A DNA stretch of 64,000 nucleotides. Origin: Gemmatimonadota bacterium. Lineage in GTDB: Bacteria > Gemmatimonadota > Gemmatimonadetes > Longimicrobiales > Gaopeijiaceae. Both the position numbers and the translations under genes were made by a program. Shown here one piece after another: positions 28,546-37,655 of the stretch (positions are counted from its first letter, which is position 1; each line of letters starts with the position of its first letter). The notes below the pieces were generated by a model. That model was not told the origin of the DNA. It saw nothing but the letters and a program-made list of their open reading frames with translations, and made no database searches. The stretch lies in NCBI GenBank assembly GCA_022822425.1, contig JAJEBS010000247.1, positions 16,209 through 80,208 on the forward strand. The letters run 5' to 3'.

Positions 28546-31500
28546 CTAGTGGAAAAATCGTCCTCTGCCCACGAATGCGCCCCCCGGAATCGCTCCCGGT
28601 CTTCCGGCCAGGCCGTCCAGCCAGTCGTTGAGGGAGTCGATGCGGTCGGCGATCACATGGATCACTCCCTGTTCCTTCTCCAGCCGGCCGCGGCAGACCA
28701 TCAGCCGCGCGGTGAGCAGGGCGCGGCGGCAACGTTCCTGGACCGAGGGAAACACCACCAGGTTGGAGGATCCGGTCTCGTCTTCCAGGGTCACGAACAC
28801 GATCCTGCCCGCCGTACCCGGCCGCTGGCGGCACAGCACGATGCCGGCGACGGTGACGCGCGCCCCGGCGGGGACCTCCTCCAGGTGGCTGGCCGGGCAC
28901 ACCCCCCGGTCGGCCAGCCGCTCCCTCAGCAGGGCGGTGGGGTGCTGTTTGAGGGACAGCCCGGTGGAGCGATAATCGGCCACCACCTGCTCGCCGGCGG
29001 ACAGGACGGGCAGGGCGGGTTCAGGGCGGGGCGGCTCCGCCTCCCCGGGCGGATCGAAGAGCGGCAGCGGCTCCACCTGGTCCAGGGAACGGATCGACCA
29101 GGCGGCCTGGCGGCGGTCCAGCCCGGTTGAGGTGAAGGCATCCGCCCTGGCCAGACGCGTCAGAACGGCCGGACTGGTTCCCGCCCGCTGCCGCAGTTCG
29201 GCCGGGGAGCGATACCCTTCCTCCCGGGCCGTCACGATACGGGTGGCATCCTCTTCCCTCAGACCGCGGATCTGACGCAGCCCCAGCCGCAACGCCATGC
29301 GGGGTGGCAGGCGCGGCGGCTCCAGGGTGCAGTCCCACTCCGAGTGGTTGACATCCACCGGGCGCACTTCCACCCCGTGCCTGCGCGCATCGCCCACGAT
29401 CTGGGCAGGCGCGTAGAAGCCCATGGGCTGGCTGTTGAGGAGGGCGCAGGCGAAGACCTCCGGGTAGTGGTGCTTCAGCCACGAGGAGATGTAGACCAGG
29501 AGCGCGAAGCTGGCCGCGTGGCTCTCCGGGAAGCCGTAGTCGCCGAACCCCTCGATCTGCTTGAAGCAGCGCTCGGCGAACTCCAGCTCGTACCCTTTCC
29601 CCACCATCCCATCCACGAATTTGTCGCGGAAGCGATGGATGGTGCCGTAGTTGCGGAAGCTGGCCATGGCCCGGCGCAGCTGGTCGGCCTCGGCCGGGCT
29701 GAACCCGGCCCCGACGATGGCGATCTTCATCGCCTGTTCCTGAAAGAGCGGCACGCCCAGCGTCTTCCCCAGCACCTCGCGCAGATCCTCCGAAGGATAT
29801 TCCACCGGCTCGACGCCCCTGCGCCGGCGCAGGTAGGGGTGGACCATGTCCCCCTGGATAGGTCCCGGACGCACGATCGCCACCTCGATCACCAGATCGT
29901 AGAAGGTGGCCGGCTTCAGCCGGGGGAGCATCGCCATCTGCGCCCGGCTCTCGATCTGGAACACGCCGATCGTGTCCGCCCGCTGGATCATCCGGTAGAC
30001 TCCCGGGTCCTCCGCGGGCACGTCTCCCAGGGTGTGGCGGACGCCGTAGTGCGCTCGCAGCAACTCGAAGGAGCGCCGGATGCAGGAAAGCATGCCGAGC
30101 CCCAGCACATCCACCTTGATGAGCCCCAGCGCCTCGAGATCATCCTTGTTCCACTCGATCACCGTGCGATCCTCCATGGCGGCGTTCTCGATGGGGACGA
30201 TCTCGCACAGCGGCCCGCGGGAAATGACGAACCCGCCCGTGTGCTGGGACAGATGGCGGGGGAAGCCCTGGAGTTCGCGGGCCAGCTCCAGGGTCAGGCG
30301 CAGCCGCCGGTCCTTCGGGTCGAAACCTTCCTCCCGGGCGCGTTCCTCGTCTACCGGCTTCGACCAGACCGAAGCCATGGAGAGCAGCCGGTCGACCGTA
30401 TCCTTGCTCAGTCCCATGGCCTTGCCGGTGTCGCGCAACGCGCTGCGCACGCGGTAGGTCACCACCGTCGCGGCCAGCCCGGCCCGCTCCCGGCCGTACT
30501 TGCGGTAGATGTACTGGATGACCTCCTCGCGGCGCTCGTGCTCGAAGTCCACGTCGATGTCGGGTACTTCGCCCCGTTCTGCGGAGATGAAGCGCTCGAA
30601 CAGCAGGTCGATGCGGTCCGGGTCGACCGATGTGATCTCCAGGCAGTAGCACACCGCCGAGTTGGCGGCCGAGCCACGCCCCTGGCACAGGATGCCCATG
30701 CCGCGGGCGGTCCGGACGATGTCGGCCACGGTCAGGAAATAGGGGGCGAATTCCAGCTCTCCGATGAGCGCCAGCTCGTGTTCCAGCATCGCCCGCACCC
30801 TGGGAGGGATGCCCCCGGGATAGCGCCGGGCCGCGCCCTCCCATGTCAGAATCTCCAGCTCCCGCTGGGGCGTGCGGCCTTCGCCGACCACCTCCTCGGG
30901 GTATTCGTAGCGCAGCTCTCCGAGAGAGAAGCGGCAGCGTTCGGCGATCTCCACTGCATTGGCCAGGGCGCGGGGATGATCGCGGAAGAGCGCGGCCATT
31001 TCCGCGGGGGACTTGAGATGACGCTCGGCGTTGGCCGCCAGGCGCCAGCCGGCGGTGTCGATGGTGCAGCGTTCGCGGATGCAGGTGAGCAGGTCGTGGA
31101 GCCGACGCCGCTCAGGGATGTGCTGGTGCACGTCGCCGGTCGCGACCAGGGGCACGCGCTCCGTCTCCGAGAGGGATGCGAGAGCGGCCAGGCGGCGGAC
31201 GTCGTTGCCCCGGTGGTTGTAGGTGGCGGCCAGGTAGAGAGGTGTGTCCAGCCGCTCCCGGTACCATGCCAGCCGTTCGGCGAAACCGGGACCGGGCACC
31301 TCCGGCGGCAGGGCGACGAAGATCTGCTCTCCGGCCGCTTCCACGACATCCCCGCGCACGAGCCGGCACTCCCCCTTGGGGGCGCGTCTGCGCCCTCGGG
31401 TGATCAGGCGGGCCAGGCGGCCGTAGCCCTTCCTGGAGACGGGCAGGCAGAGCAGGGGTGGTCCGTCCTCGAAGTCGAGGCGGGCGCCGGGAATGAAGCG

Positions 31501-31752
31501 CAGTTCGGTCTGCCGGGCGGCGTGATGGGCGCGCACGACTCCCGCCAGGGTGTTGCGGTCGGTGAGCGCCAGAGCGCGGTAGCCCAGCGCATGCGCCCGC
31601 TCCACCAGTTCCTCGGGCTGGGAGGCGCCGCGCAGGAACGAGAAGTTGCTGGTGACCTGGAGTTCCGCGTAGCCGCCCTCCCGGGCCGCCGAGCTTCCCC
31701 CCACGCGACCGCCGGGGATGCGCGCCGCGGGATCGCCCCCGGCCGCGCTCAC
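28546..31752 (-). CDS. dnaE2: Error-prone DNA polymerase III alpha subunit DnaE2
   Basis: A 1068-residue C-family polymerase. An N-terminal PHP domain (YAELQVTSNFSFLRGASQPE) is followed by the palm, with GRGSAANSAVCYCL and the catalytic acids in PDIDVDFEHERRE near residue 398, then an OB domain near the end (VTVAGIVLCRQRPGTAGRIV). Length and the partner genes identify DnaE2, the translesion polymerase of the ImuA-ImuB-DnaE2 mutasome, which makes damage-induced mutations. The GTG start overlaps the imuB stop (GTGA), so translation is coupled. Confidence 0.95.
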   Translation of the reverse strand: MSAAGGDPAARIPGGRVGGSSAAREGGYAELQVTSNFSFLRGASQPEELVERAHALGYRALALTDRNTLAGVVRAHHAARQTELRFIPGARLDFEDGPPLLCLPVSRKGYGRLARLITRGRRRAPKGECRLVRGDVVEAAGEQIFVALPPEVPGPGFAERLAWYRERLDTPLYLAATYNHRGNDVRRLAALASLSETERVPLVATGDVHQHIPERRRLHDLLTCIRERCTIDTAGWRLAANAERHLKSPAEMAALFRDHPRALANAVEIAERCRFSLGELRYEYPEEVVGEGRTPQRELEILTWEGAARRYPGGIPPRVRAMLEHELALIGELEFAPYFLTVADIVRTARGMGILCQGRGSAANSAVCYCLEITSVDPDRIDLLFERFISAERGEVPDIDVDFEHERREEVIQYIYRKYGRERAGLAATVVTYRVRSALRDTGKAMGLSKDTVDRLLSMASVWSKPVDEERAREEGFDPKDRRLRLTLELARELQGFPRHLSQHTGGFVISRGPLCEIVPIENAAMEDRTVIEWNKDDLEALGLIKVDVLGLGMLSCIRRSFELLRAHYGVRHTLGDVPAEDPGVYRMIQRADTIGVFQIESRAQMAMLPRLKPATFYDLVIEVAIVRPGPIQGDMVHPYLRRRRGVEPVEYPSEDLREVLGKTLGVPLFQEQAMKIAIVGAGFSPAEADQLRRAMASFRNYGTIHRFRDKFVDGMVGKGYELEFAERCFKQIEGFGDYGFPESHAASFALLVYISSWLKHHYPEVFACALLNSQPMGFYAPAQIVGDARRHGVEVRPVDVNHSEWDCTLEPPRLPPRMALRLGLRQIRGLREEDATRIVTAREEGYRSPAELRQRAGTSPAVLTRLARADAFTSTGLDRRQAAWSIRSLDQVEPLPLFDPPGEAEPPRPEPALPVLSAGEQVVADYRSTGLSLKQHPTALLRERLADRGVCPASHLEEVPAGARVTVAGIVLCRQRPGTAGRIVFVTLEDETGSSNLVVFPSVQERCRRALLTARLMVCRGRLEKEQGVIHVIADRIDSLNDWLDGLAGRPGAIPGGAFVGRGRFFH

Positions 31753-33347
31753 GCGAAGAACCCGTGCAGGAACCAGCGCGGCGGAGAACCGGAGCCGTCG
31801 CCGGGGCGTTCACAATAGAGCCAGTAGCGCCGGCCTTCCTCATCTCCGGCCAGGTAGTAGTCGCGGGAAGGGGCGTCCCCCAGCCACCATTCGCACTCCA
31901 GCCGCTCGGGCCCCTCGGTCACGCGCAGCCGGTACCGCCGCCCGCGCCACCGGAAGAAGACCGGCGCGCCCGTTGGCGCCATCCCGCCGGATTCGCGGGC
32001 GACGGCCTCCACCCGTTCCGGGGGAGACAGCAGGCGCACCGGCCGATGCCGTCCTTCCGGCCAGCCCGGGACGGGAACCTGCGGCGCGGCCAGAGGTTCA
32101 CGCAGCTCGACCGCGCTCTCGGGCAGCCAGCTCTGGCGCGGGACCGGACAGGCGACGCTTTCGAACCCGAAGCGGTTCCCCAGCCGGTCGAGGAGGCCGG
32201 CCAGTTCTTCGCGGCCCGTCCCACCCTCTCCTCCGATCCATCCGCCGCAGCCCGCTGCTGCTGCTTCGGCCCGCGCGAACCAGTCCTCCTGCTCCTCCTC
32301 GACGACCTCGACCACTTCGGCGGACAACACCATCTCCTCGATGCCGAAACCCGGGTCGATCCGCTCCAGCTTCCCGGAGAGCAGGTTCATGAGGAGCCTT
32401 GAGCGGCGCAGGGGTCGGCTGGTACCCGCCACCAGAACCGAACGCGCTCCATCCCCTCGATGGCAGACGAGCCGCATGCGCCGCACGCCCTCGCCTGCCC
32501 GGCTCAGGTTCCGGCACAGATCCTCCAGCAGGGCTTCCACCGCCGCGTGGATGGCGTCCACTGTCGAGATCGGCTCCGCAAAGGCACGGCGGGCCTCGCG
32601 CGGAAGCGGAGGCGGAAGAGAGATGACCGGTTCCCGAGCGAAGCCGAGAGCCTGCTCCAGACGGCGGCGCGGGGCAGGGCCGAACCTCTTCGCCAGGGCT
32701 CCGGGGTCGAAGGGATAGAGGGCTCCGATCCTGTCCAGGCCGAAGGAAACCAGTGCCTCCACGACATCGGTATCGAGCCTGAGGGCGGCGACGGGAAGCC
32801 GGGACAGTGCCTCCCTCACCTCGTCCGGACCCGCGGACCGGGGCACGATGGCCGGAGACTCCTCGCCGTGGCGGGCCAGCGCCCAGGCCGCCCCGGGCGT
32901 GCCGGCGAGCGCCAGCCGAGAGGTGAGCCCAAGCCCCCCCAACCCCGCTCCCAGCGCCGCCAGCAGCTCCTCCTCGCCGCCATGGAGATGCGTGCACCCC
33001 CCGACATCGAGGAAGAGCCCGTCCGCGCCGGCCGGCATGACCCGGGGGGTGAAGCCGTCCGCCCACCGGGCCAGCCGCTTCAGCGCATGGGCGTCGGCGG
33101 CGGGATCGGCGGGGTGGGCGATCACGTCGGGCGCGATGGCCCGCCCGTCGGCCAGCGGCATGCCCGGCGCCAGCCCCGCCCCCGCCGCGAGCGGGTTGAC
33201 CGCCTCGATCATCAGCCGCCCCCGCTGCTCGCCGATGGTCACGAAGGGCCGGGTGCGCGCCTCGGGACAGCGCCAGGCCAGCCTCTCCACCGGCCACCAG
33301 GGGAACCAGGCGACAAGGATGCGGCGGGGGGTGAAAAGGACGCTCAT
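31749..33347 (-). CDS. imuB: Y-family polymerase-like protein ImuB
   Basis: A 532-residue protein related to Y-family polymerases (RILVAWFPWWPVERLAW; GLFLDVGGCTHLHGGEEELL). The catalytic acid pair of true Y-family polymerases is not seen at LFLDVGGC, as is normal for ImuB, which works as a scaffold linking DnaE2 to the beta clamp. I start at the ATG for MSVLFTPRR, 14 bases after the imuA stop, not at the ORF track's upstream start inside imuA. It ends by overlapping the dnaE2 start. Confidence 0.93.
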   Translation of the reverse strand: MSVLFTPRRILVAWFPWWPVERLAWRCPEARTRPFVTIGEQRGRLMIEAVNPLAAGAGLAPGMPLADGRAIAPDVIAHPADPAADAHALKRLARWADGFTPRVMPAGADGLFLDVGGCTHLHGGEEELLAALGAGLGGLGLTSRLALAGTPGAAWALARHGEESPAIVPRSAGPDEVREALSRLPVAALRLDTDVVEALVSFGLDRIGALYPFDPGALAKRFGPAPRRRLEQALGFAREPVISLPPPLPREARRAFAEPISTVDAIHAAVEALLEDLCRNLSRAGEGVRRMRLVCHRGDGARSVLVAGTSRPLRRSRLLMNLLSGKLERIDPGFGIEEMVLSAEVVEVVEEEQEDWFARAEAAAAGCGGWIGGEGGTGREELAGLLDRLGNRFGFESVACPVPRQSWLPESAVELREPLAAPQVPVPGWPEGRHRPVRLLSPPERVEAVARESGGMAPTGAPVFFRWRGRRYRLRVTEGPERLECEWWLGDAPSRDYYLAGDEEGRRYWLYCERPGDGSGSPPRWFLHGFFA

Positions 33348-33361
33348 GGGTTTCGGCCGGG

Positions 33362-34030
33362 TCAGCCGGCGCGGCGCGCAAGATCGCGGGCAGCCATCCC
33401 CACCACCCAACACCCCGGTCTTCCTCCCCGGCAGTGCACCACTTCCACGCGCCACCGGGTCAGCCCGGTCCCCGGAACGGTGGTGACCCGCCACCGGCTG
33501 TCGGCCGTGGGTACCCTGACCCGGCCCGCTCCTCCTGCCCCGGCTTCAGGCCACAGCACCAGCCCGGGCACGCCCGAGCCTTCGGCGGCCAGCATCAGGC
33601 GCCGGGAGGCCGCCCGGTCGAGAGTGTCCAACTCCGCCACGACCCCCCTCAGGGCCCGGCAGCGCAGCGCCTCCTCCATGGCCCACAGCATGTCGGCCCG
33701 CCGCCGCAGCCTCGAAGCGACCAGCAACCGCCCCGGTTCGATCCCGTATCGGACCAGCCCCGGCAGATAGAGGTCATTCCCGCGCGCCAGCCACAGGAGC
33801 GGCCCGCCGGCACGGGCCAGGAGGACGGCGCAGAAACCGGTCGCGGCTTCGTCCCCGCCGATCTCATGGACGCACCCCGCGCGCAGCCCGCCTCCGGGCA
33901 GGGCGCCATCGATTTCCGGGATGCCCAGCGGCAGGCACGCCGCCCCGGCTTCGCCCGGAATCTCGATCCGGCGGATCTCTTCGCGCAGCGCCTCCAGCGC
34001 TCGCCGCTTCGTCTTCGGCACGTGAGACAT
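33362..34030 (-). CDS. imuA: RecA-like accessory protein ImuA
   Basis: A 222-residue protein of the ImuA/SulA-like RecA-fold group (CLPLGIPEIDGALPGGGLRAG, VHEIGGDEAATGFCAVLLAR), where the Walker A region is degenerate. It is the first gene of the imuA-imuB-dnaE2 mutagenesis cassette. The ATG for MSHVPKTKRR is chosen because the -10 element ends only eight bases upstream; the ORF track's longer version would run through the promoter. The predicted mRNA is therefore nearly leaderless. Confidence 0.88.
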   Translation of the reverse strand: MSHVPKTKRRALEALREEIRRIEIPGEAGAACLPLGIPEIDGALPGGGLRAGCVHEIGGDEAATGFCAVLLARAGGPLLWLARGNDLYLPGLVRYGIEPGRLLVASRLRRRADMLWAMEEALRCRALRGVVAELDTLDRAASRRLMLAAEGSGVPGLVLWPEAGAGGAGRVRVPTADSRWRVTTVPGTGLTRWRVEVVHCRGGRPGCWVVGMAARDLARRAG

Positions 34031-34038
34031 GGGCCGAC

Positions 34039-34068
34039 AAGATACCGAAGAAAAACCGTAAGTGTCAA
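34039..34068 (-). promoter_or_regulatory. Promoter of imuA-imuB-dnaE2
   Basis: On the minus strand TTGACA and TATCTT are 18 bases apart. The predicted transcript start is about two bases before the imuA ATG. CAAATGGCG occurs twice on the plus strand, at 34066-34074 over the -35 and at 34106-34114, 40 bases apart, with a GAGCGCTC palindrome between them; these may be regulator sites for damage control. Confidence 0.6.
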
Positions 34069-34267
34069 ATGGCGGTTCCTTGCTCTCGAGCGCTCCAAAA
34101 ACATGCAAATGGCGCGAAAAGCAGCATCAACACGACGGAAACGCGGGTCCGAACCATCCCATCCCGGAAAGGGTAGGATGACGTGTGGCAGGGTTCGTTC
34201 TCTTCTTCGCGTAATCGGACTACCGCGGAGGGAACGCCGCCAATCCCATTCTCAGGAGCTTCGGACA

Positions 34268-34945
34268 ATGTCCTCAAAGAAAAATCGTCAGCCGATATCC
34301 TTCGGACTCCTCCTCGTCCTGCTGCTCGTCCCGACCACCCTCGCGCTGACGGCCTGCGAAAGCTCTACAGAGCCGGACGGGGACCAGATGACCCAGAACG
34401 AAGCCAACGCCCTCGTGCAGGGGCTGTACGGTGGAAGCCTTCTGTCCTACGGAGGGCTGCTTCTCCAGGCCGATCCGGAAATGCTCACGCTCGTTCCGCC
34501 TGGAGCGCCTCTTCCCCTGGAGGGTGCCGCTCCCTGCACCGGAGGCGGCGAAGCCGGGTTCTCGGGAAGTGCGACGATCTCCATAAACGAGGCTCAGGGT
34601 TCCATAGAGCTGGCGCTGGCGGGGACCCTGACCCCCAGCGGCTGCACGTTCACCGGCGGTGGCGCCACCTTCGTCCTGGACAGCGATCCGGGTCTGGCAC
34701 AGACGGGCACCATCTTCATTTCACTGGAAGCCTTCAGCTTCTCGATCAACATCATGTCTACCGGTTCGTTCAGCTGGACGAGCGGGACCAGGTCGGGCAG
34801 CTGCGATCTCGACAACACCATCACCTCCGAAATATCGCTCATGGATGCCGCCCTCAGCGGCACCGTTCCGACCGCGATGATCACCGGCTCCGTATGCGGC
34901 CTCAGCGTCAACCGTGACATCGAACTGACTGCCATGACCTCCTGA
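34268..34945 (+). CDS. Hypothetical lipoprotein
   Basis: A 225-residue exported lipoprotein with a clean signal (GLLLVLLLVPTTLALTAC, lipobox LTAC) and CAGGAG before the ATG. The mature part is Gly/Ser/Thr-rich and probably beta-stranded, with four further cysteines (APCTGGG, SGCTF, GSCDL, SVCGL) that could form disulfides. No known domain is recognised. It is divergent from imuA and followed by its own terminator, so it appears monocistronic. The ORF track extends it upstream through imuA, which is not credible. Confidence 0.75.
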   Translation: MSSKKNRQPISFGLLLVLLLVPTTLALTACESSTEPDGDQMTQNEANALVQGLYGGSLLSYGGLLLQADPEMLTLVPPGAPLPLEGAAPCTGGGEAGFSGSATISINEAQGSIELALAGTLTPSGCTFTGGGATFVLDSDPGLAQTGTIFISLEAFSFSINIMSTGSFSWTSGTRSGSCDLDNTITSEISLMDAALSGTVPTAMITGSVCGLSVNRDIELTAMTS

Positions 34946-34952
34946 CGCGGAC

Positions 34953-34989
34953 AAACCGCCGGGGACATCCCGACGGCTCGGCGGGTTTT
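34953..34989 (+). terminator. Rho-independent terminator after the hypothetical lipoprotein
   Basis: AAACCGCCG and CGGCGGGTTTT form a GC-rich stem with an A-rich foot and T run, just after the stop codon. The loop is rather long (about 17 bases). Confidence 0.6.
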
Positions 34990-35059
34990 CACGTTTCCGC
35001 ATCTGCAGGACGGGCCGACAGGCACCGTCGAGTCCCTTCCGGAGAAGTTCACTCGGGCC

Positions 35060-35089
35060 TTGCGATGATATATCGGTAATCGATATAAT
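35060..35089 (+). promoter_or_regulatory. Strong promoter with palindrome ahead of propeller-FGE/PadR operon
   Basis: TTGCGA and a perfect TATAAT are 18 bases apart. Between them and running into the -10 is ATATCG-GTAAT-CGATAT (35070-35086), a 17-base palindrome. GATAT is repeated downstream in CGATATAATGTTGTC and CGATATGTTGTC. This AT-rich patch stands out in the GC-rich window and looks like a regulator site, plausibly for the PadR protein encoded in the same operon. Confidence 0.65.
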
Positions 35090-35142
35090 GTTGTCTGATA
35101 TGACGGTGGCCGATATGTTGTCCCCGGGAGGAGGTTTCGGAA

Positions 35143-37287
35143 ATGCGCAAGCGTTCGCGTTTCATCCGGCCACGCGGCGTCATGCAGCGTCGCTCATCGC
35201 AAGCAGGCATTCCATGGATCGCCGCCTTGCTGACGCTGACTACCAGTTCGTGCGACCCGGCGGGCCGCGATGCCCAACCTGCGCCTGCGCGCGATTCCGC
35301 GGGCGTGACCATCATCGACAACGACGGCCCCGACGAAATGCTTGACATCCGAGCCGTGCGAACGGTCGATCTCGTACCCCCCGACAGCGCGCTTACGGCG
35401 GTTCCGTGGGGTGTGGCCGCGGATCCGATGACAGGCCGGATCTACCTGGCGGACTGGACAGGGGAGAGAGTCGTGGCCTTCGACGCTTCAGGAGCCTATG
35501 CAGGCAGCTACGGACGCTCGGGGGACGGACCCGGAGAGTTTCGCAATCCCGCCGCCGTATCCATGGACCCGTACGGAGCTCTCACGGTGTGGGACACCGG
35601 CCGGCAGATCCTGAATCGCTGGTCGAGCGAGGGCGATCTCCTGAACGAGCAGCGCCCGGAGCTGGCCTACTGGGGTCCGGGATTCGCGATCGGAAGCGAC
35701 TGGCTCGCCACGGTGACGAGCGCCACGTCGTCATCGGGAATGGTCACGGAGCAGCGACTCGTCGTCGAGAGAGGACAAACGACGACGACGCTGCACGAGG
35801 TCCCGATGGAACTGGCGGTCATGGAGTTCGGCGGCGGATCCTTTCCGGGGCCCAGGGTGCTTGCTCCCTCGGTCATCTGGACGCACCGGGGAGACTCCAT
35901 CTTTTTCCTGAACGGGCCGGGCTATCGCATCGACAAGCATGCCGGCGGCTCGGTGGTGTCGAGCATCAGACGGTCCGTGGATCCGATCGACGTTACACGG
36001 GAGATGGCCGTAAGAGGTGCGGAGTTCGGCCCCGGTCCCTATGGAATGTTCATGCGGCGCTTCGGGCTGGAGGCGGAGGATATCGTGGCCGCGGTCGGAT
36101 ACGAGGAGCAGGTCTCGCCGGTGCTGAGTATGGTCGCAGCTCCCGGAGGCCGGCTGTGGGTGACGCGCAGCACCGACGGAATGACGCCCCGCATCGTCGA
36201 CATCCTCGATTCCTCCGGAGGGTACGCGGGCTCGTTCGAGCTGCCCGGGGTTCCCGTTGCGTTCATCTCCGACTCGATCTTCGCGGGTCTCCGCCTGGAG
36301 GAAACCGGAGAGACGATCGTATCGCTCTACCGTCTGGCCGATGCGGACTCCAGTCGGGAGCCGGCGGACTCCGGTCGGGAGCTGGCGACGGAGAGCGGTG
36401 CGGCCGTGAACCCGCCGGTTCCGACATCGGCCGGATTTCACGAGTTCCGCGACTGCCCGGAATGCCCCCTGATGGTCGAACTGCCTCCAGGCGAGTTCGT
36501 GATGGGACGAGGCGCGCACGAGCAGCCGGATCCCGGAAACCCGCCGCCACCCGAGTGGCTGGTGGAGGCGCAGAACCCGCCCACCGAGGTGCGGATCGCT
36601 TACTCCTTCGCCATCGGCAAGTACGAGGTGACGTTCGGGGAATGGGACCTCTGCGTCGACGCCGGAGGGTGCACGTATGTGCCCGGCGACAACGGCTGGG
36701 GACGCGGCGACCGGCCGGTGATCAACCTCGCCCGTCCCGATGTCGACCAGTACGTCACATGGATCGGCGAGCGCACGGGCCGGGCCTACCGCCTGCCCAG
36801 CGAGGCGGAGTGGGAATACGCCGCGCGAGGCGGCACGACGACAACCCGCTACTGGGGGGACGGGCCCGGCGCCGGCATGCTCACCTGTGAAGGCTGCCCG
36901 GGCCGCCGATGGGAACTCAGGAACACAACTCCCGCAGGGTCGTTCCCGGCCAACCCGTTCGGACTCCACGACACAATCGGGAACGTGACGGAATGGGTTG
37001 CCGATTGCTGGAATGCCACTCACGCCGGTAATCCCGGCGACGGCTCCGCGAGGATAGAAGAATCTCCATGGTGGCAGGACGGCGGTTGCATACGGCCTGT
37101 CAAGCGAGGCAGCAGCTGGTCATCCTACTCGTGGTCGGTAACGGCCGCCTACCGCCGCTACCATTGGCCGGGCCCGTGGAACGACCGGGAAACCATGACC
37201 GGCTTCCGACTGGTTCGACCCATCGCATCGGACCCGGCGGACGGTCCAGCACTCGACGCGCACTCACGGAGGCAAGATCAGCCATGA
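35143..37287 (+). CDS. Beta-propeller lipoprotein fused to a formylglycine-enzyme-like (SUMF1) domain
   Basis: A 714-residue exported lipoprotein (lipobox TTSSC). Residues about 45-400 are a six-bladed propeller closely related to the protein at 6547 (shared DSAGVTII, GDGPGEF, FFLNGPGYRIDK). Residues about 427-705 are a FGE-sulfatase/SUMF1-type domain (LPPGEFVMG, YRLPSEAEWEYAARGG, GNVTEWVADC, TGFRLVRP). The two catalytic cysteines of true formylglycine-generating enzymes are missing: the equivalent segment reads KRGSSWSSYSWSVTAAYRR. So the domain probably has another function, such as binding or a different oxidation. AGGAGG precedes the ATG. The stop overlaps the PadR start (ATGA). Confidence 0.8.
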   Translation: MRKRSRFIRPRGVMQRRSSQAGIPWIAALLTLTTSSCDPAGRDAQPAPARDSAGVTIIDNDGPDEMLDIRAVRTVDLVPPDSALTAVPWGVAADPMTGRIYLADWTGERVVAFDASGAYAGSYGRSGDGPGEFRNPAAVSMDPYGALTVWDTGRQILNRWSSEGDLLNEQRPELAYWGPGFAIGSDWLATVTSATSSSGMVTEQRLVVERGQTTTTLHEVPMELAVMEFGGGSFPGPRVLAPSVIWTHRGDSIFFLNGPGYRIDKHAGGSVVSSIRRSVDPIDVTREMAVRGAEFGPGPYGMFMRRFGLEAEDIVAAVGYEEQVSPVLSMVAAPGGRLWVTRSTDGMTPRIVDILDSSGGYAGSFELPGVPVAFISDSIFAGLRLEETGETIVSLYRLADADSSREPADSGRELATESGAAVNPPVPTSAGFHEFRDCPECPLMVELPPGEFVMGRGAHEQPDPGNPPPPEWLVEAQNPPTEVRIAYSFAIGKYEVTFGEWDLCVDAGGCTYVPGDNGWGRGDRPVINLARPDVDQYVTWIGERTGRAYRLPSEAEWEYAARGGTTTTRYWGDGPGAGMLTCEGCPGRRWELRNTTPAGSFPANPFGLHDTIGNVTEWVADCWNATHAGNPGDGSARIEESPWWQDGGCIRPVKRGSSWSSYSWSVTAAYRRYHWPGPWNDRETMTGFRLVRPIASDPADGPALDAHSRRQDQP

Positions 37288-37655
37288 GCGAAACACACCC
37301 CACCGGCGACCAGGAATTCGACGCGCAGGGCTTCGCCCGGGGAATCCACGAGCTGCTGGTCCTCGCCGCGCTGCGGGAGAGCCCCAGGCACGGCTACCAG
37401 ATCGCCCTGGACGTGGAGGCGCACAGCAACGGGGTCTTCCGGTTCCGGCACGGCACCCTGTATCCGATCCTGCACCGGATGGAGGGGAACGGGCTCATCC
37501 AGGGCCGCTGGTCGAGCGGGGGCGGGCGGAGGAGGAAGGTATATTCGCTCACCGACATCGGCCGCAGGCACCTCAGCGGAGAAACGGACCGGGTTCAGGA
37601 GATCCTGTCCGGGCTCATGCGGATGCTTCGCCGCGCGCGGGAGCTCCCGGCGTGA
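37284..37655 (+). CDS. PadR-family transcriptional regulator
   Basis: A 123-residue winged-helix regulator with the PadR signature HGYQIALDVEAHSNGVFRFRHGTLYPILHRMEGNGLIQGRW and RRRKVYSLTDIGRRHL, followed by a short dimerisation helix. It overlaps the stop of the propeller-FGE gene (ATGA) and its own stop overlaps the next start (GTGA), so all are co-translated. PadR proteins usually repress their own operon; the palindrome at 35070-35086 is the natural candidate site (inference). Confidence 0.9.
   Translation: MSETHPTGDQEFDAQGFARGIHELLVLAALRESPRHGYQIALDVEAHSNGVFRFRHGTLYPILHRMEGNGLIQGRWSSGGGRRRKVYSLTDIGRRHLSGETDRVQEILSGLMRMLRRARELPA

Noticed and set aside
33348-34108. Longer starts for imuB (33494) and imuA (34108)
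   Set aside because: The imuB extension lies inside imuA, and the imuA extension runs through a good promoter; the shorter ATG starts match the families.
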